Assembly: GCF_009911595.1 (NCBI RefSeq)
Contig: NZ_QWKG01000019.1
Coordinates: 1-64,000 of the forward strand
Source: Colidextribacter sp. OB.20
Lineage (GTDB): Bacteria > Bacillota > Clostridia > Oscillospirales > Oscillospiraceae
DNA length: 64,000 bases
Direction: 5' to 3'
Shown: positions 16,081-24,560 of the stretch, piece after piece
Position numbering within the stretch: position 1 is the first letter of the stretch
Layout: each line of letters opens with the position of its first letter
The notes under the pieces: model-generated
What the model was told of the DNA's origin: nothing
What the model saw: only the letters and a program-made list of their open reading frames with translations
Databases searched by the model: none
Position numbers and translations under genes: made by a program

Positions 16081-16959
16081 ATGACCGATGAGATTGTAAG
16101 AGCGATCACAGGGGACGGCCTGGTAAAGGCCTCCGCCGTCACCGGCCGGAGCCTTGTGGAGCGGGCCCGGAATATCCACAAGCTCCTCCCTATGGGCACC
16201 GCCGCCCTGGGCCGGACTCTGCTGGGCTGCTCCATGATGGGGGATATGCTCAAGGAGGAGCAGGGGGCGGTCACCCTGCAAGTCAAGGGGGGCGGGCCCC
16301 TGGGCACCATTCTGGCCGTCTCCGACCACGAGGGCAATGTCCGGGGGTATGTCCAGAACCCCCAGGTGGAGCTGATGGAGCAGCGCCCTGGCAAGCTGGA
16401 CGTGGGAGCTGCCGTGGGAACAGAGGGCACCCTGACCGTCATCAAGGACATCGGCCTGAAGAAGCCCTACGTGGGGTCCATCGGCCTGTTCTCCGGGGAG
16501 ATTGCCGACGATCTGGCTATGTACTTTGTGGAGAGCGAGCAGATCCCCACCGCCTGCGCCCTGGGGGTGCTGGTGGGGCTGGACCAGTCTGTCACCGCCG
16601 CCGGGGGCTACCTCATTCAGCTGCTGCCTGGGGCCGGCGAGGACATGATTTCCAAAATTGAGGCCGGGGTCCACGCCATGGGCCCGGTGAGCGCCGCTCT
16701 GGCCGGCGGCCTGGACGCTGAGGGCCTGCTGCGGACGGTGCTGAGGGACTTCCAGCCGGAGATTCTGGAGCGGCACCCGGTGGAGTACCGCTGCTACTGC
16801 TCCCGGGAGCGGGTAAGCCGTGCTCTCATCAGCATGGGAAGGAGGGACCTGTCCGAGCTCATTCAGGAGCAGGGACAGGCGGAGCTGACCTGTCAGTTCT
16901 GCGATCAGGTGTACCGTTTCTCCAGGGAGGAGCTGGAGCAGCTGTTGGACGAAATGTAG
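16081..16959 (+). CDS. hslO: Hsp33 redox-regulated holdase chaperone
   Basis: 292 residues. Hsp33 binds unfolding proteins after oxidation releases its zinc. The zinc switch is complete: Cys238-Tyr-Cys240 and Cys271-Gln-Phe-Cys274. The N-terminal domain (IVRAITGDGLVKASAVTGRS) and GYLIQLLPGA are family-typical. The ATG at 16081 is right after the methyltransferase stop and follows AAGGAAAG; a longer open frame to 15826 is spurious. The TAG stop lies in a GTAGGGGACGG repeat-like sequence. Confidence 0.96.
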   Translation: MTDEIVRAITGDGLVKASAVTGRSLVERARNIHKLLPMGTAALGRTLLGCSMMGDMLKEEQGAVTLQVKGGGPLGTILAVSDHEGNVRGYVQNPQVELMEQRPGKLDVGAAVGTEGTLTVIKDIGLKKPYVGSIGLFSGEIADDLAMYFVESEQIPTACALGVLVGLDQSVTAAGGYLIQLLPGAGEDMISKIEAGVHAMGPVSAALAGGLDAEGLLRTVLRDFQPEILERHPVEYRCYCSRERVSRALISMGRRDLSELIQEQGQAELTCQFCDQVYRFSREELEQLLDEM

Positions 16960-16990
16960 GGGACGGCCAAACCGTCCCAACTTAGAAAAA

Positions 16991-17019
16991 GCGCCCGGAC
17001 GGTCAAATCGTCCGGGCGC
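16991..17019. terminator. Bidirectional terminator between hslO and pfkA
   Basis: GCGCCCGGAC/GTCCGGGCGC stem with a GGTCAAATC loop, between convergent genes. A-rich sequence on the left would give a T tract for the minus-strand transcript; the plus side has only GTTGATTAAA. Confidence 0.65.
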
Positions 17020-17027
17020 CGCGTTGA

Positions 17028-18038
17028 TTAAAAATTCATGGCTCCGCCGTTGGTCACGGCCTCCAGCACTGCGTACAGGCTCATGTCGAAATCCTTGGTC
17101 ATCGTCAGGGCCTCCTCCATGTCCAGGTCGCTCAGGTGGCCCTTCCGCACCGCGATGATCCGGTTGCCCTTGCCCTCCAGCAGGGTGTTCACCGCCATAT
17201 AGCCCATGCGGCTGGCGGTCTCCCGGTCCCGGGCGCTGGGCGAGCCGCCCCGCTGGATGTGTCCGGGGACGGTGACCCGGGGGTCAATCCCGATCTCCTC
17301 GTGGATGCGCTCGGCAATCTCAAAGGCGCTGCCCGCCCCCTCGGCCACCACCACCATGTAGTGGGTGGTGCCGGCCAGCCGGGCCCGGCGGAGCTTCTCC
17401 ACCACGTCCCGCTCAAAGTCCACCGGCCGCTCGGGAATCAGCACGGCGGTGGCGCCCACGGCAGTGCCCACATAGAGGGCCAGATAGCCGGCGTGGCGGC
17501 CCATGACCTCCACCACGGAGCAGCGCTCGTGGGACTGCATGGTGTCCCGCAGCTTATCGATACACTCGATGGCGGTGTTGCAGGCGGTGTCGAAGCCGAT
17601 GGTGTAGTAGGAGCAGCCGATGTCGTTGTCAATGGTGGCGGGGATGCCGACCACATCCAGCTTGTGGCCGCTCTCCGCGATCTGGCGGGACAGAGCCAGC
17701 GCCCCCCGGAAGGTCCCGTCTCCGCCGATGGCTACGATGCCGTCCAGCCCCAGCAGCTTGCAGGTCCCAATGGCCTTCTCCCGGCCGGCCGCGTCCATAA
17801 ATTCCTTGCTGCGGGCGGTATAGAGGATGGTGCCGCCCCGGTTGATGATATGGCTGACGCTGCTGCTGTCCAGCCGGACAAAGTCGCTGGTGATCAGCCC
17901 GCTCCAGCCCCGGCGGATGCCGATACACTCGACGCCGTGCCCGATGGCCGTGCGGACCACGGCCCGGACCGCCGCGTTCATGCCCGGCGCGTCGCCGCCG
18001 CTGGTCAATACGCCGATCCGCTTTATTTTGTCGCCCAT
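17028..18038 (-). CDS. pfkA: ATP-dependent 6-phosphofructokinase
   Basis: 336 residues. Phosphorylates fructose 6-phosphate in glycolysis. Motifs are the N-terminal GVLTSGGDAPGMNAAVRAVV, the substrate loop GIPATIDNDI, the nucleotide-site IAIGGDGTFRGA, MGRHAGYLAL and PGHIQRGGSPSARDR. Gly rather than Asp in GGDG points to ATP rather than pyrophosphate as donor (established for the family). GGAGG lies before the ATG. Transcribed alone and divergently from the tRNA cluster. Confidence 0.95.
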   Translation of the reverse strand: MGDKIKRIGVLTSGGDAPGMNAAVRAVVRTAIGHGVECIGIRRGWSGLITSDFVRLDSSSVSHIINRGGTILYTARSKEFMDAAGREKAIGTCKLLGLDGIVAIGGDGTFRGALALSRQIAESGHKLDVVGIPATIDNDIGCSYYTIGFDTACNTAIECIDKLRDTMQSHERCSVVEVMGRHAGYLALYVGTAVGATAVLIPERPVDFERDVVEKLRRARLAGTTHYMVVVAEGAGSAFEIAERIHEEIGIDPRVTVPGHIQRGGSPSARDRETASRMGYMAVNTLLEGKGNRIIAVRKGHLSDLDMEEALTMTKDFDMSLYAVLEAVTNGGAMNF

Positions 18039-18099
18039 TGAGTAAACCTCCTTTAATTCTTTACAGCCCCCGCTCCGCGGACGGCCATTTTATTTTTTC

Positions 18100-18128
18100 A
18101 TTATGTCATTATTCCCAAAGAATGTCAA
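18100..18128 (-). promoter_or_regulatory. Sigma-A promoter for pfkA
   Basis: On the minus strand TTGACA (18128-18123), a 17-base spacer and CATAAT (18105-18100), about 60 bases upstream of the pfkA ATG. Confidence 0.75.
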
Positions 18129-18217
18129 GAAATCAGGCGGACAGAAGCATTGTAGCTCCTGCCAATTTTCCGCGCCTTCAGACGGAAAATTTTGCGGCAA
18201 AAAATCTCAATTTCCTG

Positions 18218-18246
18218 TTGACAAGCGTGGTGTGTTCTTGTATAAT
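18218..18246 (+). promoter_or_regulatory. Consensus sigma-A promoter for the tRNA cluster
   Basis: Perfect TTGACA (18218-18223) and TATAAT (18241-18246) with a 17-base spacer, 33 bases before tRNA-Val. Confidence 0.9.
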
Positions 18247-18278
18247 GAATGAGCTGTCGCAAGAGCGAAAGCAAACCG

Positions 18279-18354
18279 GGGAGCATAGCTCAGCTGGTAG
18301 AGCACATGCCTTACAAGCATGGGGTCACAGGTTCGAGCCCTGTTGTTCCCACCA
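18279..18354 (+). tRNA. tRNA-Val (anticodon TAC)
   Basis: Acceptor GGGAGCA/TGTTCCC (one G-T pair), anticodon loop CTTACAA (TAC), GGTTCGAGCC T-arm, encoded CCA. First of five tRNAs in one apparent transcript. Confidence 0.97.
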
Positions 18355-18382
18355 TTAGACCCCCTTTCCCCCGGAACTACCT

Positions 18383-18459
<77 letters not shown>

Positions 18460-18530
18460 TTCCTTCTTCTTCCGCCCGGCGGGTTTATCCCGCCGCCGGA
18501 TGAAGCAAAGGCATTTCCCTGTCGCCACTC

Positions 18531-18606
<76 letters not shown>

Positions 18607-18638
18607 TCCCCGCAGGCTGTCCCTGCGGGGAGCTAATC

Positions 18639-18714
18639 GCGAGTGTAGCTCATCTGGTAGAGCGCCACCTTGCCAAGGTGGAGGTAGCGAGTTCGAGCCT
18701 CGTCACTCGCTCCA
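18639..18714 (+). tRNA. tRNA-Gly (anticodon GCC)
   Basis: Acceptor GCGAGTG/CACTCGC, anticodon loop TTGCCAA (GCC), GTTCGAGCC T-arm, encoded CCA. A CATCGGAGCAAAG stem-loop follows at 18717-18754. Confidence 0.97.
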
Positions 18715-18791
18715 AAACATCGGAGCAAAGTCCTTTTCGCTTTGCTCCGATGTCATATCCCCCGCAAAGCAGCATATCTTAGAATACGGAC

Positions 18792-18865
18792 GGCGCCATA
18801 GCCAAGTGGTAAGGCAGAGCTCTGCAAAAGCTCCACCCCCAGTTCGAGTCTGGGTGGCGCCTCCA
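18792..18865 (+). tRNA. tRNA-Cys (anticodon GCA)
   Basis: Acceptor GGCGCCA/TGGCGCC, anticodon loop TCTGCAAAA (GCA), AGTTCGAGTCT T-arm, encoded CCA. Last tRNA of the cluster. Confidence 0.97.
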
Positions 18866-18866
18866 T

Positions 18867-18920
18867 ACAAACGTAAAGCACCGCATGAAAATGCGGTGCT
18901 TTACGTTTGTATCCTTTTTG
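18867..18920 (+). terminator. Terminator of the tRNA cluster
   Basis: A long stem CAAACGTAAAGCACCGCAT / ATGCGGTGCTTTACGTTTG with a GAAA loop, followed by TATCCTTTTT. Confidence 0.85.
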
Positions 18921-18949
18921 GGATATACATCTGACTGCTGCCGTCAGCA

Positions 18950-18992
18950 AGAGGCTGCGTGCTTGCCCAAGCCGGACAAGCACGCAGCCTCC
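18950..18992. terminator. Strong inverted repeat, probable terminator of the foldase gene
   Basis: GAGGCTGCGTGCTTG / CAAGCACGCAGCCTC, 15 bp, around an 11-base loop, about 50 bases past the minus-strand gene ending at 19043. It has no clear T tract on either strand, so it may instead be a structured 3' end or repeat. Confidence 0.45.
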
Positions 18993-19042
18993 CTTCATGC
19001 TGTCTTCAAATATTGCCGGATTGAGGTCCTCTTTTACACGCT

Positions 19043-20536
19043 TTAGGGGCTGACCAGATTCAGGCCCATGCCCCAGGTGGCGTCCCGGCCCTCCCGGGCG
19101 CCGGCGGTGAGCTGCTCATAGTCCTGATTCTGGAGGCCGGTTGTCGCGGCCTGCCGCCAGACGGGGTCGTTGCCGGACACATAGTAAACCACGCTCCAGC
19201 CGGTATCGGTCTTGACCAGCTCCGTATCCCCCGCCTTGCGGGCGCTGTCCAGAGCCCAGTCCTTGATCCCATCATCCTGGGAGGAGCTGGAGGTGAGGTT
19301 GGAGATCAGTCCTCCGTTGGAGGCGCTGTTGGAGTTGGCCAGGGCGGCGAAGGAGTCCTCTGTGGCGTCCCCCGCCTTCCACTCGTCCAGCAGGGACTGG
19401 GCCTTGTCCTCCGCCTCGCTGAACTGGGCGGAGGTGGGGTCGGCGATGCCGTCTCCAGCCTGAACAGGGATGCTCCGCAGGGTGTGGGTGGGCTCTTCGT
19501 CCCGCAGCCGGTCCTCAAAGACGGCCACATAGTAGTAGTAGGCGGTGCCGGACTCGCTCTCGGTCAGGGTGACATCCCCCGTCTTTCGGGCGCTGTCCAG
19601 CAGCCAGCCGGCGTAGCTGGAGTAGAGGCTGAGGTTGGAGCCGGTGACCCGCTGGGAAAGGGCAGAGGAGTAGGCCTTGTCCTCATACTCCTTGGCGATG
19701 TCCTCCGGGTCGGCGCCCCTCTCCAGCTTGGTCTTGACCTCCTCAGCCAGGGCCTTCTGCTCGGTCTTTTGGGCCTCCAGCTGGGCGGACCTCTCCTCAT
19801 CGGTCATCTCAATGGGGTTGCCCTGCTCGTCGGCAGTGGGGACATAGGCCCGGAAAGCGAACTGGCTGTAGACAATGGTGTCCAGCTCGTCGGCGTGCTC
19901 CTTATAATAGGCCTCATAGTCGGCGTCCGGGTGGTCAATGGCGTCCAGCCTGGTCTGGGTGTAGTCGGCGGCCAGATACTCCATGCCGGCCAGCTCAACC
20001 AGCCGGCTGTAGGTCATATAGGGGCCGTAGTTGGCCTTGACAAAGGCGTCCCGGCTGGCGTAGCCGTAGCCCATCCAGGCGGAGTCCAGCTGGCGGACAA
20101 AGCTGTCCAATGCCTGCTGAGCCTCGGAGGAGAGGGTGTGGCCCTCCTCCTTCGCCTTGGCGGCCAGGGCGTTGTTGTCGATCAGGCGGTCCCGAGCCTC
20201 GTCCATCAGAAAGTCAAACCAGGTGGTGGCGCTCTCGCTGCCCACCTTCTGCTTTTTGACGGAGACGTTGGGGTCGAAGGCATACTGGCTGGCGTAGCTG
20301 CTGTAGACGCTGTTGTAGTAGTACTGCACGTCAGCGGCGGTGTACTTTTCGCCGTTGATGCTCAGAGCGGTGAGATTGCGCTGGAGCAGGCCGCTGTTCC
20401 AGACCAGCAGGACGACTGCGGCCACAGCCACGATGATGCCGATGGCGCTGTACAGCGCGATAGAGCGGCGCTCCTTTTCCTCCTCCTGGCGGCGCTTCTC
20501 GCTGCGGGAGACCTTTTTCTCAGGGGATGCACTCAC
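19043..20536 (-). CDS. Membrane-anchored peptidyl-prolyl isomerase/foldase (PrsA/SurA-like)
   Basis: 497 residues. A charged cytosolic head (~1-25, KKVSRSEKRRQEEEKERR) is followed by one membrane helix (~27-46, LYSAIGIIVAVAAVVLLVW). A SurA-like chaperone domain comes next (NGEKYTAADVQYYYNSVYSS), and then a C-terminal region (~370-490) with the parvulin-like pattern AEDKAQSLLDEWKAGDATED, FAALANSNS and GGLISNLTSS. It should help fold proteins outside the membrane. Parvulin active-site residues cannot be placed with certainty. A GTG at 20536 is used as start; GAGAGGA is 11 bases upstream. Monocistronic. Confidence 0.8.
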   Translation of the reverse strand: MSASPEKKVSRSEKRRQEEEKERRSIALYSAIGIIVAVAAVVLLVWNSGLLQRNLTALSINGEKYTAADVQYYYNSVYSSYASQYAFDPNVSVKKQKVGSESATTWFDFLMDEARDRLIDNNALAAKAKEEGHTLSSEAQQALDSFVRQLDSAWMGYGYASRDAFVKANYGPYMTYSRLVELAGMEYLAADYTQTRLDAIDHPDADYEAYYKEHADELDTIVYSQFAFRAYVPTADEQGNPIEMTDEERSAQLEAQKTEQKALAEEVKTKLERGADPEDIAKEYEDKAYSSALSQRVTGSNLSLYSSYAGWLLDSARKTGDVTLTESESGTAYYYYVAVFEDRLRDEEPTHTLRSIPVQAGDGIADPTSAQFSEAEDKAQSLLDEWKAGDATEDSFAALANSNSASNGGLISNLTSSSSQDDGIKDWALDSARKAGDTELVKTDTGWSVVYYVSGNDPVWRQAATTGLQNQDYEQLTAGAREGRDATWGMGLNLVSP

Positions 20537-20663
20537 AGTTGATTCAGTCCTCTCATTTTCAATAGTAGACGGGAAATACCCTGGGGTATTTCCGAGGTAT
20601 TATACTAAAAACCGCCTCTGATTGCAAGAGGCGGCGAGGAGTTTTACATTTTGTTTATAAATA

Positions 20664-20825
20664 AGAAGCTGTACCAATAGCCGAAGCATTCAGATTCGCG
20701 AGGCAAAATTGCCGGTGGCAAGGCGAAAAATCGCAGGAATACTTTGTGTATTTCAAGATTTTCCAACGCGGCCAGCGGTAATTTTGACCGCAAAGCTGGG
20801 CGCTGAGACTATTGGTACAGCTTCT
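20664..20825. mobile_element. MITE-like element, copy 2
   Basis: 162 bases with perfect 17-base terminal inverted repeats AGAAGCTGTACCAATAG (20664-20680) and CTATTGGTACAGCTTCT (20809-20825). The interior shares TCGCAGGAATACT and TATTTCAAGA with copy 1 but the termini differ, so it is a relative rather than a copy. It has no coding capacity. Confidence 0.8.
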
Positions 20826-20852
20826 AAAAAAGACCGCGGCGCACCGCCGCGG
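20826..20852 (-). terminator. Terminator for the minus-strand 6S-like RNA
   Basis: On the minus strand CCGCGGC/GCCGCGG around GGTGC, followed by TCTTTTTTA. It abuts the MITE-like element. Confidence 0.75.
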
Positions 20853-20875
20853 CCAAAATGCCAGGAAAACTATGG

Positions 20876-21078
20876 CTTTTTTTAACCCCGCTCTGGCCGT
20901 GTGAACCCAATTAAAACCTGCACGAATGGCAGGTGGGTCGCCTCCACAGCGTTTTTCTGCTTCCAACGTCCAGCTGACCTCATAAGGGGGCCGGGAGGCC
21001 TGCAAGCCGCGCCGTGAGGTGGGCGTCCCGTTTTAAAAATGTGGGTTTAAAAGAGCCCATCACGCACCGAGCAGGAAT
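20876..21078 (-). ncRNA. ssrS: Probable 6S RNA (ssrS)
   Basis: About 200 bases on the minus strand with no gene but long-range pairing. The two ends pair (CCTGCTCGGT...TGA near 21075 with TCA...ACGGCC...GAGCGGGG near 20886). An apical stem ACCTCA/TGAGGT closes the far end, and a small ACCTGC/GCAGGT hairpin sits on the 3' side of the middle. A long closed rod with a 3'-side bubble hairpin and ~200-base length is the 6S RNA plan. 6S RNA binds sigma-A RNA polymerase in stationary phase. It begins right after the DUF1292 stop. No clear promoter is seen, so processing from that transcript is possible. The identification is from structure by eye. Confidence 0.62.
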
Positions 21079-21081
21079 TGG

Positions 21082-21402
21082 TTACTCCTCGTCTTCGTCC
21101 TCCTCCGCGAAAAACCGCTCCATGAACAGCTCATACACCTCTTCCAGCTCCTCGTCGGAGTCCAGGGTGGACAGCAGCTCCTCGCCGTTCTCCTCGATGG
21201 CCTTCATAATGACCAGGCCATACTCTTCGTCGTCGGCGTCCACGTCCTTGGGCTCGCCGGTGGCCTCGTCCTCCTCCACGGCGGGGAACATAGCGTAGTA
21301 GGTGACACCCCGGTGCTCCAGGGTATCCACCAGCTCCAGCTCAAAGTCGTTGCCTTCCTCGTCTGTGACGGTGATAAAGTCGGGGCCGAAGCTCTCGTCC
21401 AT
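21082..21402 (-). CDS. DUF1292 (YrzB family) acidic protein
   Basis: 106 residues, very acidic. It opens with DFITVTDEEGNDFELELVDT, continues with GVTYYAMFPA and YGLVIMKAIEENGEELLSTL, and ends in a Glu/Asp run. This matches the DUF1292/YrzB family, conserved near alaS/yrrK in many Firmicutes but of unknown function. AGGAGGACACCTCACT precedes the ATG. A probable 6S RNA follows the stop. Confidence 0.88.
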   Translation of the reverse strand: MDESFGPDFITVTDEEGNDFELELVDTLEHRGVTYYAMFPAVEEDEATGEPKDVDADDEEYGLVIMKAIEENGEELLSTLDSDEELEEVYELFMERFFAEEDEDEE

Positions 21403-21524
21403 AGTGAGGTGTCCTCCTGTGCTTTGTTGCCTCTATTTTACCCCGCCTGCGGAAAAAATGCAAGGGGGGAATGCAGGTAAATTTTAAGAATCTTTGAAAA
21501 TTCGCGGTTTGGAAAATCCATGGG

Positions 21525-21552
21525 TGGACAAACAAGGAAAATCTGGTATAAT
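21525..21552 (+). promoter_or_regulatory. Sigma-A promoter for the class A PBP gene
   Basis: TGGACA (21525-21530), a 16-base spacer and TATAAT (21547-21552). GGAGGT and the ATG at 21575 follow. Confidence 0.75.
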
Positions 21553-21574
21553 ACCTGTGTCGGAGGTATTTACC

Positions 21575-24343
21575 ATGTCAGAATACAGCGATCACAACTC
21601 TATATATGAGAACAGCGACTACCCCTCCCGCAGGCAGGCGCCCGGCCGGGAGCGGCAGTCCGCCGGGAGCGGAGGGTCCAAAAAGCACAGGCGCTGGAAG
21701 AGGCGCAACCCCGTGCTGCACGTTCTGGGCATCCTTTTTAAGGTGCTGGGCACCCTGCTGCTCATCGGCCTGTGCACCGGGGCAATTATGGCCTGCTTTG
21801 CTGCGGTGTATATCAACGAGGTCATCGTCCCCATCGCCGACCTGAGCATGGACGACTTCCCCCTGGGGGAGAACAGCATCATGTACTATAAGGACAAGGC
21901 CACCGGGGAGTACAGAGAGATGACCACCCTGCTGAACATGACCAGCCAGATCTGGGTAGACTACGAGGACATGCCCGAGTATCTGAAGCAGGCCGCCGTG
22001 GCCATTGAGGACAAGCGCTTCTGGACCCACCCCGGCGTGGACTGGCGGGGGACGGGCAAGGCGGTGCTGAGCATGTTCACCGGCGGCGACGTGTCGGGCG
22101 GCTCCACCATTACGCAGCAGCTGCTGAAAAACATGACCAATTATGATGAGGTCACGGTAAAGCGGAAGATTATTGAGATTGTCCGGGCCCTGCGCTTTAC
22201 CCAGAACAACAGCAAGGACGCCACCCTGGAGCGGTATCTGAACATCATTCCCCTGGGCAACAAGTACGGGGGCGGCGGCTCCTATGAGGGGGTTGGGGCG
22301 GCGGCCCTGGGCTACTTCGGCAAGCCCGTGTCCGAGCTCACCCTGGCCGAGTGCGCCAGCCTGATCTCCATCACCAACAACCCCTCCAAATACGGCCCCT
22401 ACTCCTTCGCCAAATCCCAGGGCAAGAACACCGAGGAGATCTGGGACGCCCGGCGCTGGAACAAGTACCGCCAGGAGGTGGTGCTCCAGTGCATGCTGGA
22501 GCAGGAGATGATCAGCCAGGAGGAGCACGACGCGGCGGTGGCCCAGGAGCTGGTCTTTGTCAAGGACCAGAGCACGGACGGCGGCGGCGAAATCTACACC
22601 TGGTATGAGGAGACGGTCCGGTCCGACGTGAAGGAGGCCCTGTCAGAGGCCTACGGCTGGTCCGAAAAGCAGACCAACCAGGCCCTGGCCCGGGGCGGCC
22701 TGCGCATCTACACCTGCTTCGATCCGGACGCCCAGGCCATTGTGGACGAGATCTACACCAACCGGGACAACCTGAACTACACCTCCAAGGACGGCCAGCT
22801 GATGCAGTCGGCCATCGCCGTCATCGACAACGAGAGCCACAACCTGGTGGCCATTGCCGGTCAGTTCGGGGAGAAGACCAAAAACCTTTTGGGCAACTAC
22901 GCCAACGATGGACACCGGCCCTCCGGCTCCTCCATCAAGCCCCTGTCGGCCTACTCCCCCGCCATCGAGTTCGGCAAGATCACCCCCTACAGCGTGGTGG
23001 ACGACTACCCCTATCAGATGATGGGGGGCCGGGCCTGGCCGGTGAACTCGGGCACCGCCCATTACCGGGGCCGCACCGTCATCTATGACGCCCTGCGCCG
23101 CTCGGTGAACACCATCGCCGTCCGTCTGGTGGGCGACATGGTCACCCCGGAGGAGAGCTTCAAATTTGTCCAGGACAGGTATCATATCGACCTGGAGCCC
23201 GGCCGGATGGTGGGCAATGAGTGGAAAACCGACATTGGCATCGCCTCTCTGGCCCTGGGCGGTCTGACCAACGGCACCAATGTCCGGGATATGGCTGAGG
23301 CCTACTCCGTCTTCCCCAACGGGGGATACTACAACTCCTCCCTCACCTTCACCCGGGTCACCCAGATGGTGGACGGCAAGGAAATTCCCCTGCTGGAGAT
23401 TGTCCCGGAGGAGGAGCAGGTCATCAAGGAGACCACCGCCTGGTATATGAACGAGATGCTCCAGGGCGTGTGGAACGGCACCGGCGGCCGCAACAACATC
23501 AAGGGACAGCACTCCGCCGGCAAAACGGGCACCACCAGCGACGACTTCGACCGCTGGTTCGCCGGCTACACCCCCTACTACACCGCCGTGGTGTGGACGG
23601 GCTATGAGCGCAATCAGAAGATGATTACCCGGAACTATGAGAACCCCGCCCTGACGCTGTGGAACAAGGTGATGACCCGGCTCCACGAGGGCCTGCCCGA
23701 CAAGAACTTCCCAGACCCCGGCGGGCGGCGGACCATCACCTACTGTCTGGACTCCGGCATGCCTGCCGGCCCCTACTGCGCCCTGGATCCCCGGGGCAGC
23801 CGGGTGGCCAGCGGCTCCATCTTCCCGGGGGACTACCCCGAGGGACAGGCCTGCACCTTCCACCAGGCGGAGAGCGCGGTAACTGTATGCCTGGACTGCC
23901 CGGTGCTCAAGGAGGACGGCACCCCCACAGGGCTGTACCACCAGGCAGGAGAGTTCTGCCCGGAGGACCGCAGGCAGGAGATTTGCTACCCCAACTTTGT
24001 CCGGGAGCTGGTGGGCTCCGCCACGGCGGACGACGAAATGTGGCGCTTTGAGAACGTCTCCGTCTACGGCCCCTGCACAGTCCACACCACAGAGCCTATT
24101 GTGGACCCCGTGGACCCCAACAATCCCTTCGATCCCAATAACCCCTGGGGCCCCAGCGACCCGAACCAGCCCGTGGACCCCAGCAACCCCAATCAGCCTG
24201 CGGACCCCAACGACCCGAATCAGCCCACAGACCCCAGCAACCCGGACCCGCCCGTGGACCCCAATAACCCGGGCTCGGTGCTTCCCGATGTTCCGGTGCT
24301 CCCGCCGGACCCGCTGCTCCCCTCTGACGATATGGTGGGCTAG
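21575..24343 (+). CDS. Class A penicillin-binding protein (PBP1A-like glycosyltransferase/transpeptidase)
   Basis: 922 residues. It polymerises lipid II and cross-links peptidoglycan outside the membrane. A basic cytosolic head is followed by one membrane helix (~50-78). The GT51 domain has catalytic Glu145 in EDKRFWTHPGVDWRG and GGSTITQQLLKN. The transpeptidase has Ser452-x-x-Lys455 (SSIK), Ser510-Val-Asn512 and Lys650-Thr-Gly. The tail (~843-900) is low-complexity Pro/Asn/Asp repeats (DPNNP, DPSNP, DPNQP), likely a flexible wall-spanning linker. The ATG at 21575 follows GGAGG; an upstream in-frame extension to 21494 overlaps the promoter and is rejected. Confidence 0.96.
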   Translation: MSEYSDHNSIYENSDYPSRRQAPGRERQSAGSGGSKKHRRWKRRNPVLHVLGILFKVLGTLLLIGLCTGAIMACFAAVYINEVIVPIADLSMDDFPLGENSIMYYKDKATGEYREMTTLLNMTSQIWVDYEDMPEYLKQAAVAIEDKRFWTHPGVDWRGTGKAVLSMFTGGDVSGGSTITQQLLKNMTNYDEVTVKRKIIEIVRALRFTQNNSKDATLERYLNIIPLGNKYGGGGSYEGVGAAALGYFGKPVSELTLAECASLISITNNPSKYGPYSFAKSQGKNTEEIWDARRWNKYRQEVVLQCMLEQEMISQEEHDAAVAQELVFVKDQSTDGGGEIYTWYEETVRSDVKEALSEAYGWSEKQTNQALARGGLRIYTCFDPDAQAIVDEIYTNRDNLNYTSKDGQLMQSAIAVIDNESHNLVAIAGQFGEKTKNLLGNYANDGHRPSGSSIKPLSAYSPAIEFGKITPYSVVDDYPYQMMGGRAWPVNSGTAHYRGRTVIYDALRRSVNTIAVRLVGDMVTPEESFKFVQDRYHIDLEPGRMVGNEWKTDIGIASLALGGLTNGTNVRDMAEAYSVFPNGGYYNSSLTFTRVTQMVDGKEIPLLEIVPEEEQVIKETTAWYMNEMLQGVWNGTGGRNNIKGQHSAGKTGTTSDDFDRWFAGYTPYYTAVVWTGYERNQKMITRNYENPALTLWNKVMTRLHEGLPDKNFPDPGGRRTITYCLDSGMPAGPYCALDPRGSRVASGSIFPGDYPEGQACTFHQAESAVTVCLDCPVLKEDGTPTGLYHQAGEFCPEDRRQEICYPNFVRELVGSATADDEMWRFENVSVYGPCTVHTTEPIVDPVDPNNPFDPNNPWGPSDPNQPVDPSNPNQPADPNDPNQPTDPSNPDPPVDPNNPGSVLPDVPVLPPDPLLPSDDMVG

Positions 24344-24355
24344 GACAGACCATTC

Positions 24356-24390
24356 AGCGCCGCAGGACACCCCTGCGGCGCTGTTCTGTC
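24356..24390 (+). terminator. Terminator after the PBP gene
   Basis: AGCGCCGCAGG/CCTGCGGCGCT stem with a small loop, followed by GTTCTGTCT. The T tract is weak. Confidence 0.65.
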
Positions 24391-24463
24391 TCCTACTGTA
24401 TGATATGACAAAAAAACCGGGATTTTTAGCGAAAAAGTTTCGCCCTTTAGACGGGTTTTTGGG

Positions 24464-24492
24464 TTGCGGGCCGGAGGCTCTTGTGCTACAAT
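24464..24492 (+). promoter_or_regulatory. Promoter for the ACT-domain/hom genes
   Basis: TTGCGG (24464-24469), a 17-base spacer and TACAAT (24487-24492). Confidence 0.65.
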
Positions 24493-24560
24493 AGACCACG
24501 TTCCAAAAACAAATGGCCGCACAACACGGACAATATCTCTGCGTAGACTGGAGGAGAGCT

